Shown here piece by piece: positions 14,723-24,688 of a stretch of DNA of 64,000 bases. The stretch lies in contig CAITVN010000238.1 of the NCBI GenBank assembly GCA_903895855.1, positions 41,094 through 105,093 on the forward strand. The letters are read 5' to 3'. The translations under genes and the position numbers were made by a program. The notes under the pieces are model-generated. The model saw only the letters and a list, made by a program, of their open reading frames with translations, was not told where the DNA came from and did not search any database. Source of the DNA: Oligoflexia bacterium. GTDB lineage: Bacteria; Bdellovibrionota; UBA1018. Position 1 is the stretch's first letter. Each line of letters begins with the position of its first letter.

Positions 14723-15190
14723 CTACTTAGGGCTTTTCTTCACATTGGCTTCGCCAGCCACGACGTTGAATGTCGCGGTGGCCATTGCTACTGGTTTCTT
14801 TGAGCCGCGTTTGTAAAGTAAACCGTGCACAACGCAAAGTCGTTTGCCGCGAAACATCACTTGGGTACGAGCCTCAAGCGTATCGCCTAGTTCTATTGGC
14901 CGAAAGTAATTTACTTTGAGTTCGACTGTTGAACAGTAATCGAATTTACTCAGGGTCGTGAAGCAGGCAGCTCCGCAAGCGAAATCAAAAAACGCTGAAA
15001 CGACTCCGCCATGAACTCTTCCGGCGGGTGAAAGGTGGTCGTCACGCACTTCGAGTGATGCGAAAGCTTTGAAGAGTTTGCGGTCTACTTTATAGACATC
15101 GTAACCTAACCATCTTCCAAACAAGTCTGGGTGTTCGTAGTTTTGAAGCCCAAACATAGACTTCGATGTCGACTTGATTTTCTTTTTCAT
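14723..15190 (-). CDS. PaaI-type hotdog thioesterase
   Basis: 155 residues. RDDHLSPAGRVHGGVVSAFFDFACGAACFTTL carries the HGG(V/A)xxxxxD signature of PaaI/YiiD-type acyl-CoA thioesterases, and STVELKVNYFRPIELGDTLEARTQVMFRGKRLCVV is the typical second half of the fold. Such enzymes hydrolyse acyl-CoA thioesters in the cytoplasm. The substrate cannot be predicted. It lies 23 bases downstream of the RDD gene on the same strand. Confidence 0.75.
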   Translation of the reverse strand: MKKKIKSTSKSMFGLQNYEHPDLFGRWLGYDVYKVDRKLFKAFASLEVRDDHLSPAGRVHGGVVSAFFDFACGAACFTTLSKFDYCSTVELKVNYFRPIELGDTLEARTQVMFRGKRLCVVHGLLYKRGSKKPVAMATATFNVVAGEANVKKSPK

Positions 15191-15213
15191 GATTGTTGGC
15201 TATTTGATCACTA

Positions 15214-15804
15214 TTACGCGGCCTGGTCAACAGAGTTACTGGGTGGAATGGGCACCGCAGGTGCTACCAGTTCTTGGCTTGGCAGTGCGTTGATTGATTG
15301 AAATCCGCGCTTAATCACGATAGTGCCAACAATTGCGTCGTGCCAGCACTGGTTCTTTTTGTTCCAGAGTATCGCAATAAAACCTAGGCCAAAGGGTAGT
15401 GCTGAGACCACGGTTGATAGATTTCTTAGAACCGCTCTGTAGATGCCGAATTTTCTTCCGTCGGCCGAGACCACCTGTATGCCGACAATTCGCTTACCTA
15501 AAGTTGAGCCAGTCAGGCCTTGAAGCAATATCGAGTTGAAGACTCCAAACACCAAAGCCCAAAAATACATTCCTAAAACCATGCCTGCAGAAATCGCATT
15601 TTCTTGGGCTTCTTTTGGCTGATTCGCCCCCAGAATCATTCCCGCAACCACAGCGCCAAAGATGGCTCCGCCGAATTGAGCTGCTGTCGAGAAGATGGTA
15701 TCAATGATGTAGGCCAGCAGGCGCTGGCCCTTGCCTCCCATTGGAATTTCAATGGCGTGCGGTACTAACTCTAATTGGTTATTTGGTGGGTTCATACCTA
15801 GCAT
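15214..15804 (-). CDS. RDD family membrane protein
   Basis: 196 residues. GQRLLAYIIDTIFSTAAQFGGAIFG is the RDD start (conserved R and D), GSTLGKRIVGIQVVSADGRKFG the central conserved block, and ALPFGLGFIAILWNKKNQCWHDAIVGTIVI the end with the typical WHD(x)xxxTxV. Three membrane segments. RDD proteins are inner-membrane proteins of largely unknown function; some act as ion exchangers. It is the first gene of a likely operon with the thioesterase. Confidence 0.85.
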   Translation of the reverse strand: MLGMNPPNNQLELVPHAIEIPMGGKGQRLLAYIIDTIFSTAAQFGGAIFGAVVAGMILGANQPKEAQENAISAGMVLGMYFWALVFGVFNSILLQGLTGSTLGKRIVGIQVVSADGRKFGIYRAVLRNLSTVVSALPFGLGFIAILWNKKNQCWHDAIVGTIVIKRGFQSINALPSQELVAPAVPIPPSNSVDQAA

Positions 15805-15957
15805 TTCGGTGCATTAGCCCATTTGCCTAAGCGTGTTAACAGTTTAGGTGTGGCCAAAATGACACAAAAATAATTTAAAAACGAAAATGACTTGGCATAG
15901 GTATTTGAATGGGTAGTTGTACCAACGCGAGCGAACGATAGAAAGTGAGCCTTGATT

Positions 15958-17031
15958 ATGAACCTGATTATGAAATTGAAGTCCATGGCGGTGCTGATTT
16001 TGGTGGGGGTCGCCACTGTTCATGCTGGGGCCCCAATTCAAGACAATCCTGATTTTCTCTCAGCTAATGACTCTGGAAAAGTTGTCGTAGCGGTGATTGA
16101 TACGGGAGTTGACTACACTCACAAAGACCTCGCCGGAAGTATTTGGCAGTCAGATGCTACTCCATTTGACTTGCCCTCAGATTTTAACGACGGTTATGCG
16201 ACTCTGCACGGTTGGGATTTTCGAGATAACGATGCGTATCCTTATGACTGCTTGAAGCCAATCGCTACCGTGAATGGTAATTCTTGGTTTGCTCCAATCA
16301 TTGAGATGTTTCAATCAGATGGTCATGGCACGCACGTGGCAGGCATCATTAAGAAGATCGGGGTTGACGTTTCGATCATGCCCTTACGAATTGATTATCG
16401 AAGCATGAATTTCTTGAAACAGGTCATTTCAGCGGTAGAATTTGCGGCAAAGGGGCGGGCGAAAATCGTGAACATGAGTTTCGGATTTTATCAAGATGAT
16501 CTCAACCCGCCTTCGCCCGAAGACTTAAACGAGCTGGCACGTACGATTGAGCGACATCCTGAGATGTTATTTGTGATCGCAGCCGGAAACGAAAATCGTG
16601 ACATGGTGGTCGAGCGCAAGGTCTTGATGCCAGCCGGTCTGCCCTTGCACAATATTGTCATCGTTGGGGCTGTGAACGATGATGGTGCCTTGGCCGATTT
16701 TAGCAACATCGGCGAGGGTCTAGTCGATATCTTCGCCCCCGGCGTTGACATTCGAAGCACGTGGCCAGGCAATAGCTATCGCCTCAAAAGTGGCACTTCG
16801 ATGGCAACTCCATTCGTAGTAGGGGCAGCAGCGAGAATTGTGAGTAGCCGCTTAGACATTTCTGGTGCAGATTTGAAGTCGCTACTTTTAGGCCATACAC
16901 GAAAAATTCCGGCCTTGTTCACCAAGAAAGAAAAGAGTTTCATCAACACTTGGCCCATTGAAATACCCGTGATGCTCAAGAGCGACTTGCCTAGGTTCGG
17001 GCACTACGGAAGCAAGCAAGTAAAGCCGTAG
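15958..17031 (+). CDS. Exported subtilisin-like serine protease (peptidase S8)
   Basis: 357 residues from the ATG at 15958; a start at 15970 is also possible. A signal peptide (KLKSMAVLILVGVATVHAGA) is followed directly by the catalytic domain without a recognisable propeptide. The triad is clear: D in VVAVIDTGVDYTHKDL, H in SDGHGTHVAGII and S in GTSMATPFVVGAA; the oxyanion Asn lies in VIAAGNENRD. It should hydrolyse proteins outside the cytoplasm. The length is short for an S8 enzyme with a prodomain. The end overlaps the convergent gene at 17004 by 28 bases. Confidence 0.9.
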   Translation: MNLIMKLKSMAVLILVGVATVHAGAPIQDNPDFLSANDSGKVVVAVIDTGVDYTHKDLAGSIWQSDATPFDLPSDFNDGYATLHGWDFRDNDAYPYDCLKPIATVNGNSWFAPIIEMFQSDGHGTHVAGIIKKIGVDVSIMPLRIDYRSMNFLKQVISAVEFAAKGRAKIVNMSFGFYQDDLNPPSPEDLNELARTIERHPEMLFVIAAGNENRDMVVERKVLMPAGLPLHNIVIVGAVNDDGALADFSNIGEGLVDIFAPGVDIRSTWPGNSYRLKSGTSMATPFVVGAAARIVSSRLDISGADLKSLLLGHTRKIPALFTKKEKSFINTWPIEIPVMLKSDLPRFGHYGSKQVKP

Positions 17032-17813
17032 GTGCCGTTTCCAGTACAAGAGTTGGTATTCGAATAGATAAGCCGAATGAGTTGATCGGGTGGGCCGTTG
17101 AAACTCTTCTTAAAGTCATACCGAAGGCTGTAGTAGCTATCATCGGTCTGAGCGACACAACTGGTGCCTGCAGAAAAAATACCTGGTTGAAAATATGACC
17201 CAGCAGTGTCGACTTTGACGGTTCCCAATTTAGGGTCTGCTGGCAATTGAGCTAAAGACGTAACGCCAAGAATAAAAACCTTTTTCGTGTCGCTCACTTC
17301 TTCAGGTGTTTTACAATACTTGATGGTCCATGTAGATGTGGCAAAATCGTACGATGCCTTATACTCCTTTTTATTCAGGTTTAGCTTCAGATAGAAACTC
17401 GGAAGAGTGTAGGCGCAGATGACCTCTGATTTGATCGGTTTTGCAAAATTTTCGCTTCCATTTGGGCCGTCTGGGTAATAGACGTAGCTGTCTTTTGGAG
17501 CAAACGTGCCAACCACCGTTTTCGGCAAGTCCGAGGAGTAGGCCCACTTAGCTTCACCGGTCACATCGAAGGTGAACGTCGCAGGGCAGGCTACAGGCTT
17601 TTGAGAAGGCGGCTTTTGCGTCGGTGCAGGCGTAGGCGTAGGTGTAGGAGAAGGTGTCGCTTTCTGTATGGGTACCGCATTCGCGCGCATGAGGTTGATA
17701 GGTAGTGACCCTCCCCCTCTAGGGGTGCCGGCAAAACTCGAGGCCGCACTGAGTGCTATCGCCACTGATAATTTAACTGAAATCGTAACAACGAATTGTG
17801 CCTGACTCATCAT
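17004..17813 (-). CDS. Exported protein with Pro-Thr linker
   Basis: 269 residues. A signal peptide (VVTISVKLSVAIALSAASSFAG) leads to GTPRGGGSLPINL, then a repetitive linker of Pro, Thr, Ala and Ser (TPSPTPTPTPAPTQKPPSQK), then a Cys-containing domain of about 180 residues beginning PVACPATFTFDVTGEAKWAY and ending in NTNSCTGNGTYGFTCLLP. The linker suggests a folded domain held away from a surface. No family recognised. It is convergent with and slightly overlaps the subtilase gene. Confidence 0.6.
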   Translation of the reverse strand: MMSQAQFVVTISVKLSVAIALSAASSFAGTPRGGGSLPINLMRANAVPIQKATPSPTPTPTPAPTQKPPSQKPVACPATFTFDVTGEAKWAYSSDLPKTVVGTFAPKDSYVYYPDGPNGSENFAKPIKSEVICAYTLPSFYLKLNLNKKEYKASYDFATSTWTIKYCKTPEEVSDTKKVFILGVTSLAQLPADPKLGTVKVDTAGSYFQPGIFSAGTSCVAQTDDSYYSLRYDFKKSFNGPPDQLIRLIYSNTNSCTGNGTYGFTCLLP

Positions 17814-17960
17814 TCTGTCCCCCTAAGTTCAATTTCAAACTGATTTAACAATTAGACAACAAAAGGCAAATCTTCGTCTTTGAAAGGTGTCACTTATGAC
17901 ACTCTGTTTTCGGTGGGTTTCATGGCTTACCATTAAGAGACTAGCAGGGGTAGCTTATCT

Positions 17961-20555
17961 ATGAAATCAAGACTGACAGAAAACACCAATCGTGTTGGGC
18001 GTAGGGCCGCGGTAATATTTTTCTTGCCATGGCTATTGCTCGGTTCACTGAACTGTACGAGTAAAATTGAGGTTGCTTCTTTGCAGCAAGGGCCCAATGT
18101 GTCAGCGGCAACTGCCACGATTACGGTGAGTCCGTCAGGTTTGCCTTCGCCTAAAATTGAAAGTGTTGAGAAAGTTGAACTTCCCACACCACACTTTGCG
18201 TTAGATCGGCCGTCCTCTCAATTCACGGTGCGACTTAATTTCGCGCGAGTTTGCGGTAATTGTCGAAACGACTTTACGCAAGCCGAACTGATTTCACTTG
18301 CTGGGGCTTCTGACAGCATTCATAGCCATTTCAATTATTTGGCCAACATGAAAGACAATACTGAATTTCAGGCGTTTCGAAGCCAGTTTCCGAAATTTCC
18401 GTTTCTTGCAAAAGGTCTGGGTATTCCGCTAGCCTATTCAAAAGAATCAGTTCGTCCCTTTTCTCACAAAGGCGAAGTGGGTGTTGATGGCCTTCACACT
18501 TCAGCAACCAGCGTCGACCCCGCACGGTGGGCAGTTGACATTGATCAGTCTAGAGGTCGTTCAACCTATTGGACAGCCGATCCGATGTTCTCGTCAGTTG
18601 CAGATGTTAGTCTTGAGCACCCGATTCATCACTACAATTTTTCGGTGAAGCAAACGGTGGGGCCGGTCTATCAAATCGATGGTGGCTGCCAAAAGCGCAA
18701 TTCAAATGAGACTCAAAAAGTAAGTGAGGTTTCGGCTCTTGTGCCCAATTTGGTTTCGCGAATGCTGGCGGCAAAAAGCTCTTGGACGGCAGCTACCCCG
18801 TATTCGATTTTTGCCCTTGAACCGGGGCGCTTCTTTGTCACCAAAGAAATGTCATTCTATGGGTTTGGTGAAAGGGCCATCATCGATGGAGGCCGATTTT
18901 TCAAAGACCTCGCCTGGAGTACTCTGGCACAGGTTCGCCTGCAGAACGTCGCTTGTTTTGCCATCGACCCGAGTAAAGCAGAGGCCGCAACAGTTCTTGC
19001 CGATGCCATGAACGACACGATTGACGCCGCAGGCGCCACGAGCTTCATCGCAGACAACATGACTGACAGCTTTATCAAGAGTTCGCGAGTGACACTCGAT
19101 TCGACCACAAAAGTGCCGACAATCACCAATGGTGGCACCGTAACACCTCTGTATACCCATGGCGTGCCCTGGAAACAAAAAGACGTTGCCGGAAGAGAGG
19201 TGTCAGGAACTCTCATTGAGGCAGGTTCTGGCGAACTGAGCGGGCATTATCGGCCGAAATTTGAAACCCTTATCGCGCCAGACCTTTCGTTCGCAAAGGC
19301 CTTCTTGAAAATGGTAAAAGAGACTTCAGCTAACTTGAGCGCACACGGTAAGTCGCTCATGCCGAATATGAATGCGTTGATGGCGACTCTCTCTTTGATG
19401 GCAACCACCCAGTCGTTCGATGAAAATCTGCAAATGTCGAAAGAACAGTTAGGAAATGGCTTTTGGCATGAAAAGTGGGGACGCGATAACATTCGCACCC
19501 AAGGTGGGCGCATGCGAGTTTACATGGAGATGGCTGCGGCCCGTGAAGCCAGTGTGAACAATCGAACTGCAGTTTTGAGTTCGATTTATCTGAATTACAA
19601 TGGCGGAGAGATCGGTGGATTTCCTGGCACGGTAGCTCTCGAGCGCGGACTCGCAAAATACCTAATTGTACTCGACAAGCCGTCACTTCAACTTCATCCG
19701 GTTCGTTACCGAGGCGAGTACACCAAAAGAAAAAATAGCCCAGAAGACGGCTGGTCACTTGATAGTGCGCTTGAATACTTTGCTCGGCGCGATCTTGCTA
19801 AAAGTTACGTTGCTACGCTTCTTGACTTGAAGGCCGGAGCTCCGACTTCAGAGCATGCCACGGTTCATGGGCATTTCTCAGTGATGGCGAGACAGTATGA
19901 AAATTTATTAGCATTAGAAAATGTGACTAACACAGATCAAACCGTGAAGTTGCCTGCTAGAACGTGCTCAAGCAATGCCACGAATTGCTCGCAATCGTAT
20001 TATTACGTTCGAGTTTCTCCGTGGCGCGTTCACTCTGGGGGGCCAGACGCTGATTGGCCAAACAAAGATTGGAGTTATGCTCCCCTCCCGCTTCATTGCC
20101 GGCAAGGCCAATGGGTTAATTTCGCCAATTACGATTCTTGTGTGAGGGCCATCATGGATGGTCATGCGACAGTGCCCCCTACGGCGATCGCTGACCCTGC
20201 GCTAGAGGTCTGCAATCAGGTTTGTGAAACGATACCCGCATCGGTTGTCTTGAGTTGTAAACGCAATCCGGCAAGCGCTGGGTGTGCCCCTAGCCCAGGT
20301 AGAGAATTTGCGGCTGTTCGCGATGAATATCGGGCAGGCGAAGTGGTTCAACTCAAGGCGGGCGAGTCGCTTGTATTATTCAACGCCGAAGGGTTACCCT
20401 TTGAGCAGTTGGGCTGGCCTCTTAAGCAGCATGCGTATTTGAGTGCGCCTGGGGTTGCATCGCCCATTGAGCTCGATTTTGAGAATGACCCAGAATTCTT
20501 AACTGATCCGGGTGATCTTTCGGGGGTTGGAATCGAAATTCTCGATGTCTATTAG
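17961..20555 (+). CDS. Large lipoprotein of unknown function
   Basis: 864 residues. The signal segment AAVIFFLPWLLLGSLNC ends in a lipobox, so the protein should be lipid-anchored in the envelope. After a Ser/Thr-rich region comes FARVCGNCRNDFTQAELI, and the C-terminal third has Cys clusters (RTCSSNATNCSQSYYY, CNQVCETIPASVVLSCKR, SAGCAP) likely joined by disulphides. Several aromatic-rich stretches suggest a large folded body. No domain recognised. A ribosome binding site is weak (AGGGGTAGC 9 bases upstream). Convergent with the gene at 20574. Confidence 0.6.
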   Translation: MKSRLTENTNRVGRRAAVIFFLPWLLLGSLNCTSKIEVASLQQGPNVSAATATITVSPSGLPSPKIESVEKVELPTPHFALDRPSSQFTVRLNFARVCGNCRNDFTQAELISLAGASDSIHSHFNYLANMKDNTEFQAFRSQFPKFPFLAKGLGIPLAYSKESVRPFSHKGEVGVDGLHTSATSVDPARWAVDIDQSRGRSTYWTADPMFSSVADVSLEHPIHHYNFSVKQTVGPVYQIDGGCQKRNSNETQKVSEVSALVPNLVSRMLAAKSSWTAATPYSIFALEPGRFFVTKEMSFYGFGERAIIDGGRFFKDLAWSTLAQVRLQNVACFAIDPSKAEAATVLADAMNDTIDAAGATSFIADNMTDSFIKSSRVTLDSTTKVPTITNGGTVTPLYTHGVPWKQKDVAGREVSGTLIEAGSGELSGHYRPKFETLIAPDLSFAKAFLKMVKETSANLSAHGKSLMPNMNALMATLSLMATTQSFDENLQMSKEQLGNGFWHEKWGRDNIRTQGGRMRVYMEMAAAREASVNNRTAVLSSIYLNYNGGEIGGFPGTVALERGLAKYLIVLDKPSLQLHPVRYRGEYTKRKNSPEDGWSLDSALEYFARRDLAKSYVATLLDLKAGAPTSEHATVHGHFSVMARQYENLLALENVTNTDQTVKLPARTCSSNATNCSQSYYYVRVSPWRVHSGGPDADWPNKDWSYAPLPLHCRQGQWVNFANYDSCVRAIMDGHATVPPTAIADPALEVCNQVCETIPASVVLSCKRNPASAGCAPSPGREFAAVRDEYRAGEVVQLKAGESLVLFNAEGLPFEQLGWPLKQHAYLSAPGVASPIELDFENDPEFLTDPGDLSGVGIEILDVY

Positions 20556-20573
20556 AGATAAGCTCAGACGCCC

Positions 20574-21029
20574 CTAATGAGCCATATCAGGCTTAGGTGG
20601 GGCTCCAGCTGGCGCATTCGCTGGCGGCGGTACTTTGATGCACTCAAAGTCACAAAGGGCTTCACCCTCTTTTACACCTTCATTGTTTAACCATGAAACA
20701 ACGAAGCGGTGAGTGCCGTACTGATTGATGGGTAATCCACCAAAGCGAAACACGGCTTTCAGGCGCTTTTGCTCGGGCGGCACACCCATCTCACCGTTAC
20801 CTAAAAGATTTTGCTTTCCGTCGGGAGTGAGCAAGTGAATGAACACTTTGCCCTGGCTTGGGCCAGGTGCCGTCTTTTCGAGGGCAAGTGCGATCACCAT
20901 ACTGGGTATTTGAATCGGTAACTGATGAGTTCGAATCTCATCGAGAATTTCAAAAACTGAAAGTGATCCGGTTTGTTGGTCAACAGAGGCGCCCATGGCA
21001 AGTGCAGAAAATTGAAGTTTAAGTGGCAT
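20574..21029 (-). CDS. DUF6941-like cytoplasmic protein
   Basis: 151 residues from the ATG at 21029; the frame is open further upstream, but the extra part is of low complexity and lacks family features. MPLKLQFSALAMGASVDQQTGSLSVFEILDEIR resembles the start of DUF6941 proteins (short beta-rich domain, 'D..t.klsi..i.d.i'). The C-terminus is Pro/Ala-rich (PPPANAPAGAPPKPDMAH). Function unknown. It is divergent from the phospholipase D family gene, 144 bases apart. Confidence 0.5.
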   Translation of the reverse strand: MPLKLQFSALAMGASVDQQTGSLSVFEILDEIRTHQLPIQIPSMVIALALEKTAPGPSQGKVFIHLLTPDGKQNLLGNGEMGVPPEQKRLKAVFRFGGLPINQYGTHRFVVSWLNNEGVKEGEALCDFECIKVPPPANAPAGAPPKPDMAH

Positions 21030-21173
21030 AGTGTTGTTGAGTTTAGCCCGCTTTCTCACCACAGGCAACAGAAGGTGCGACTGAAATTGTCTGCCATGAA
21101 ATTGGCACGCCTGGTTTTGACTATTTGCGTTGTACTGGGTAAGCGCTATGGCCAAGGGTTATTGGGGGAGACA

Positions 21174-22508
21174 ATGATTTCAATCAGATCTAAGACACAG
21201 GCGATTATTTCGTCTTTTTTGGCACTTTTTCTATCTACGGGGGCAAACGCAGAGCCGGTGGGTTCGAGAACGCCATTAGATAGAAGCTTTTTGTCGGCAA
21301 AGACCCACACTGAGTGGTCAACCGGCAATCAGCTTGAGCTGCTCATTGACGGCACTGAGTTTTACCAAGTGCGCTTGGCGCAGATCGAAAGCGCGAAGAA
21401 ATCAATCGACATCACGACCTTTCTTTGGTGCGCTGACGAATCGGGCTACAAAACCGCTGAAAAATTGATTGAAGCTGCAAAACGTGGCGTTCAGATTCGT
21501 GTGGCAATCGATTTCTTGAATCGCTCGAAAAAGCCCGAACCGGTGTACGCTATGATGCGTGCGGCAGGCATTCAAGTGGCTAAATTTAATCCGCCTTATT
21601 GGGGTATCGAAGAACTCAATAATCACTCACTGCACGAAAAATTTATGATCGTTGATGGCAAGTCGGTGTTGACCGGCGGAGCCAATATCTGTGACGAGTA
21701 TTTGATTGGTGGCGAGCGCAAGCTTTGGCACGATCTCGAAATGAGAATTGAAGGTCCTGCGGCGGCAATTTATCAAACTCGTTACGATGAAAATTGGAAT
21801 TGGTTGGTAAAAAAAGACATTGAAGGGCTCACGCGTTCTGCAGTTGGCGCGGCAGAAATTAATGGAGTTCCGACGTTTGTGCGCTCAAAAGTTCACGTGG
21901 TTAATGAACCGACTGAGACGAGCACCGCGCGGGCTGGTGACTCTGAACTGCTTGTGCACTATCAGCAGAATTACCGAAGAAAAAGCGATGGAGTTGAATC
22001 AATTCAAGTCTTCTCGCACTTGATTGACAGCGCAAATGAAGAAGTGGTGATGTACTTACCTTACTATATTTTGCCGCCAGAAATTTTAGCAGCAATGAAT
22101 CGAGCAGTTGAACGCAATGTCAAAGTAAAGGTTCTCACAAACTCGCCTGAGACGAATGACGAGAAATTATCGGTCTACGCTGCGCTCAATTTTTATCGAG
22201 ACTCACTCAATCAGGGAATTGAAATTCATGAATATCAACCCCGCACCTTACACGCGAAGGCTGTGATGATTGACAAAAAAATAATTACTTTAGGGTCACA
22301 CAATTTAACTTATCGAAGTTTTAGAAAAAGTGGCGAAGCGAACGTGATCACTGAAGACCCCATTTTGATTGAGAAATTTGTTCGCCAGACAGAAAAAGAT
22401 TGGCTCGAATCAACTCTTCTCACTCTCGACCAGGTTGCTGAGCGCAGCAACCAAGTGAAAGAAAAGACCATGCTATTGGTAGGCCGTTGGCTTCGTAGCT
22501 TCATGTAA
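21174..22508 (+). CDS. Exported phospholipase D family protein (cardiolipin-synthase-like)
   Basis: 444 residues from the ATG at 21174, which has GGGGGAG 5 bases upstream. A signal peptide (IISSFLALFLSTGANAE) is followed by two PLD domains with HKD motifs: HEKFMIVDGKSVLTGGAN (around residue 156) and HAKAVMIDKKIITLGSHNLTYRS (around residue 361). The two halves form one active site that transfers or hydrolyses phosphodiester bonds, such as those of phospholipids or nucleic acids. Being exported, it may act on lipids of the envelope or, in a predator, on a prey; this last point is speculation. Confidence 0.85.
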   Translation: MISIRSKTQAIISSFLALFLSTGANAEPVGSRTPLDRSFLSAKTHTEWSTGNQLELLIDGTEFYQVRLAQIESAKKSIDITTFLWCADESGYKTAEKLIEAAKRGVQIRVAIDFLNRSKKPEPVYAMMRAAGIQVAKFNPPYWGIEELNNHSLHEKFMIVDGKSVLTGGANICDEYLIGGERKLWHDLEMRIEGPAAAIYQTRYDENWNWLVKKDIEGLTRSAVGAAEINGVPTFVRSKVHVVNEPTETSTARAGDSELLVHYQQNYRRKSDGVESIQVFSHLIDSANEEVVMYLPYYILPPEILAAMNRAVERNVKVKVLTNSPETNDEKLSVYAALNFYRDSLNQGIEIHEYQPRTLHAKAVMIDKKIITLGSHNLTYRSFRKSGEANVITEDPILIEKFVRQTEKDWLESTLLTLDQVAERSNQVKEKTMLLVGRWLRSFM

Positions 22509-22722
22509 GACATTGATATTATTAGTCTATTATAGAATTAACCAAAACGTTTTACTCTTCTTCTCAGGTTGTGAAATCACACTAACGTAAGCCGAGTATG
22601 TATTGTCGCATTGCGTTAGGCTGTGTATTTACCATTCTTGTGAGAGCAACCTAAGTTCTTGGGGAATAAAAGAACCTGGGTTGAAAGAGAACGTATTTAA
22701 AAAGGGTTAGGAGGGCGGTTCT

Positions 22723-23787
22723 ATGAATCCGTCAATGGGTGGGGACTCGTTAAGAGTTGTTAGTCAGGAAATTTTAGTTCGAGAGAGAAGTTTTATTGAG
22801 AATCATCTTTTCGGGGTGCCAGATCTGCAATTGCAAGATTTGGTTCTGCGGTTCTTCCGTAAGGGGGGGGAACCTTGCTTCGCTCAAGACTGGAAGGTCA
22901 GAGCGGTGTTTCGCGATTTCGGATTCAGCGGTTTTGAATACCGTTCGAGTGCGGGAGTGCGCGGTCGCCTTGCTCTGGCCCCAGTCTTGGCCGGCGGTTT
23001 TGTTGTCCACAAATTGGTATCAAGCCAAAATAACATTCATGAGGCCTTCTATCTCTACTCAGATACAGGCGAGCTCAAATCGATTGAACGCGAATTTCGA
23101 AATGAAATTCTCTTCGTTGAATTAATCGAAATGGAGCCGTTGTGCCCAATTTTGTCGCTTCTTTATAATTTTGCTAGTCATCAATACGAACAGGCCAATC
23201 TCGGCCTAGCACGCATTGAGCAAATGACCTATGTCGAAGGCTTGTTGCGCTTCGTTGGCGAAGTGGCCAAACAATCTGGCGAGCCTATGTCGTATTCTCA
23301 AGGCGGAAGTGACCAAGCTATCGAAGCGTTCAATCGAAAGATTGTTGCTGAAGAAGAAGACACCACTCTGACCTGGGAAGAACGTCAAAAAGTCTACGAG
23401 CTCATCAAGAAGGACCGCGCTAAGGTGATTCGCACCAAGCAGCGAGTGCATAAGCGAGGTCTGCTCGCGACGGCGTTACCGAGTTTGATCAAAGACCTGC
23501 AAAATTTTGCTCGCCGAATTCGGCTTCGTCCTACTTCGAATATCGGTGGCCTTTCTTACCGTTATTCTTTAGGCATTCTGATTTGGTTTGTGAATGTCAT
23601 TAGAGGTAACATTGGCTATTCGATAGCGCTTGCGCTGTATGGCCCATTTACTTTCTATTTTATCACCCAACCCCTCAACCCGCATGCGATGTGGGCAGTG
23701 GGTAAAGTGAGATCGGCTTATCTTGATACGGTTCAGACAGTCGACATCGCGGTTGATAAGGTAAAAGAGATTACTCACACCAACTAG
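22723..23787 (+). CDS. Membrane-associated protein of unknown function
   Basis: 354 residues, ATG preceded by AGGAGGG 9 bases upstream, a strong ribosome binding site. The first 270 residues are soluble-looking, with an acidic region (VAEEEDTTLTWEERQKVYEL) and a basic stretch (KKDRAKVIRTKQRVHKRG). Two hydrophobic segments at about 279-310 (YRYSLGILIWFVNVI, GYSIALALYGPFTFYFI) suggest a C-terminal membrane anchor. No signal peptide and no family recognised. The 214 bases upstream hold AT-rich promoter-like sequence. The stop overlaps the convergent PA14 gene by 4 bases. Confidence 0.5.
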   Translation: MNPSMGGDSLRVVSQEILVRERSFIENHLFGVPDLQLQDLVLRFFRKGGEPCFAQDWKVRAVFRDFGFSGFEYRSSAGVRGRLALAPVLAGGFVVHKLVSSQNNIHEAFYLYSDTGELKSIEREFRNEILFVELIEMEPLCPILSLLYNFASHQYEQANLGLARIEQMTYVEGLLRFVGEVAKQSGEPMSYSQGGSDQAIEAFNRKIVAEEEDTTLTWEERQKVYELIKKDRAKVIRTKQRVHKRGLLATALPSLIKDLQNFARRIRLRPTSNIGGLSYRYSLGILIWFVNVIRGNIGYSIALALYGPFTFYFITQPLNPHAMWAVGKVRSAYLDTVQTVDIAVDKVKEITHTN

Positions 23788-24569
23788 AAACAGTGGTGGT
23801 CATTGTAGCCAAAGCCTTCGAGTGCGTTCACAGGTACGGCTTCCCATTTCTTGCCGGGCAATTGCCAAGCAAAGCGAAGTCCGACGTATTTCTTGGGGCC
23901 TTGAAAATATTGCAACTTGAAGTGGTGTTTACCAGCAGGTAGCTCAATTCGATTAGTGGTTGGGTTGCTCATGCTTTGCACGCCATCTCGATTGATCACA
24001 AGCTCTTCGTCGATAAAGAGTTTTGAGCCGTCGTCGCTACGCAGGCTGAATCCAATTTCACCGTGTTTCGCAACGGTGATCCATCCCTCAAATTCGAGGG
24101 CGTACCATTCGGTCATGCCTTTTGGCACCCCGGGAATGCGATCAAGATAACTTCGCTTATCGATCGCAAAGTTGTCGAGCACAATTCGCCCAACAGATTT
24201 GATGTGAGCAAAATCAGGCAGCCTGTCGTGCGCGAGTTTCGAAATATCGTAGAGTTCACCGCAGACGCCTTTTTGCGCGCCCGGCGAGTATGTCGGGGTT
24301 GGTGAAGGTTCTGGAACGGGAGAAGGAAAAGTCTCTTGAGGAGTGGGGGTCACAATCACCGGATCAACGTCAGGAGCATCTGGGGTCGTGTCTGTCGTCG
24401 GTGTCGGAACCGGAAACGAGCCCTCACTGAGAAATTGTTCGGTGAGTGTTTGTGGAGTGACTCCGGTGCCGCAGCCTGATTGAAAGGCGAAAAGGCTAAC
24501 CAAGCAAGAGACCACCAACCCTGTGCCCAAAAAGACACGCCCATCATGAGGCGATACTGTGCGTTTCAT
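23784..24569 (-). CDS. Lipoprotein with PA14-like carbohydrate-binding domain
   Basis: 261 residues from the ATG at 24569; an upstream start would add 18 polar residues. The signal GLVVSCLVSLFAFQSGC ends in a lipobox. A linker rich in Pro, Thr and Asp spans about residues 55-110. The C-terminal domain has WYALEFEGWITVAKHGEIGFSLRSDDGSKLFIDEELVI and LPAGKHHFKLQYFQG, the classic PA14 pattern (SDDGs.lyiDg..v..., l..G.h.i...y). PA14 domains bind sugars. It is probably anchored in the outer membrane. Confidence 0.75.
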   Translation of the reverse strand: MKRTVSPHDGRVFLGTGLVVSCLVSLFAFQSGCGTGVTPQTLTEQFLSEGSFPVPTPTTDTTPDAPDVDPVIVTPTPQETFPSPVPEPSPTPTYSPGAQKGVCGELYDISKLAHDRLPDFAHIKSVGRIVLDNFAIDKRSYLDRIPGVPKGMTEWYALEFEGWITVAKHGEIGFSLRSDDGSKLFIDEELVINRDGVQSMSNPTTNRIELPAGKHHFKLQYFQGPKKYVGLRFAWQLPGKKWEAVPVNALEGFGYNDHHCF

Positions 24570-24688
24570 TCTTAGACAATTATAAACACAATTAGTTGAA
24601 ATCGTAAGAAAAATTAACGTCAAGGAAGTGTCACAATTTAGGTAATTGATGCAGTGCGCAAAGTAGCGGTAAGCTTTAATTACGCGCT

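Noticed and set aside
18331..20165. Minus-strand open frames opposite the large lipoprotein gene
   Set aside because: They lie entirely within the 864-residue gene, which has a good signal peptide and consistent codon use.
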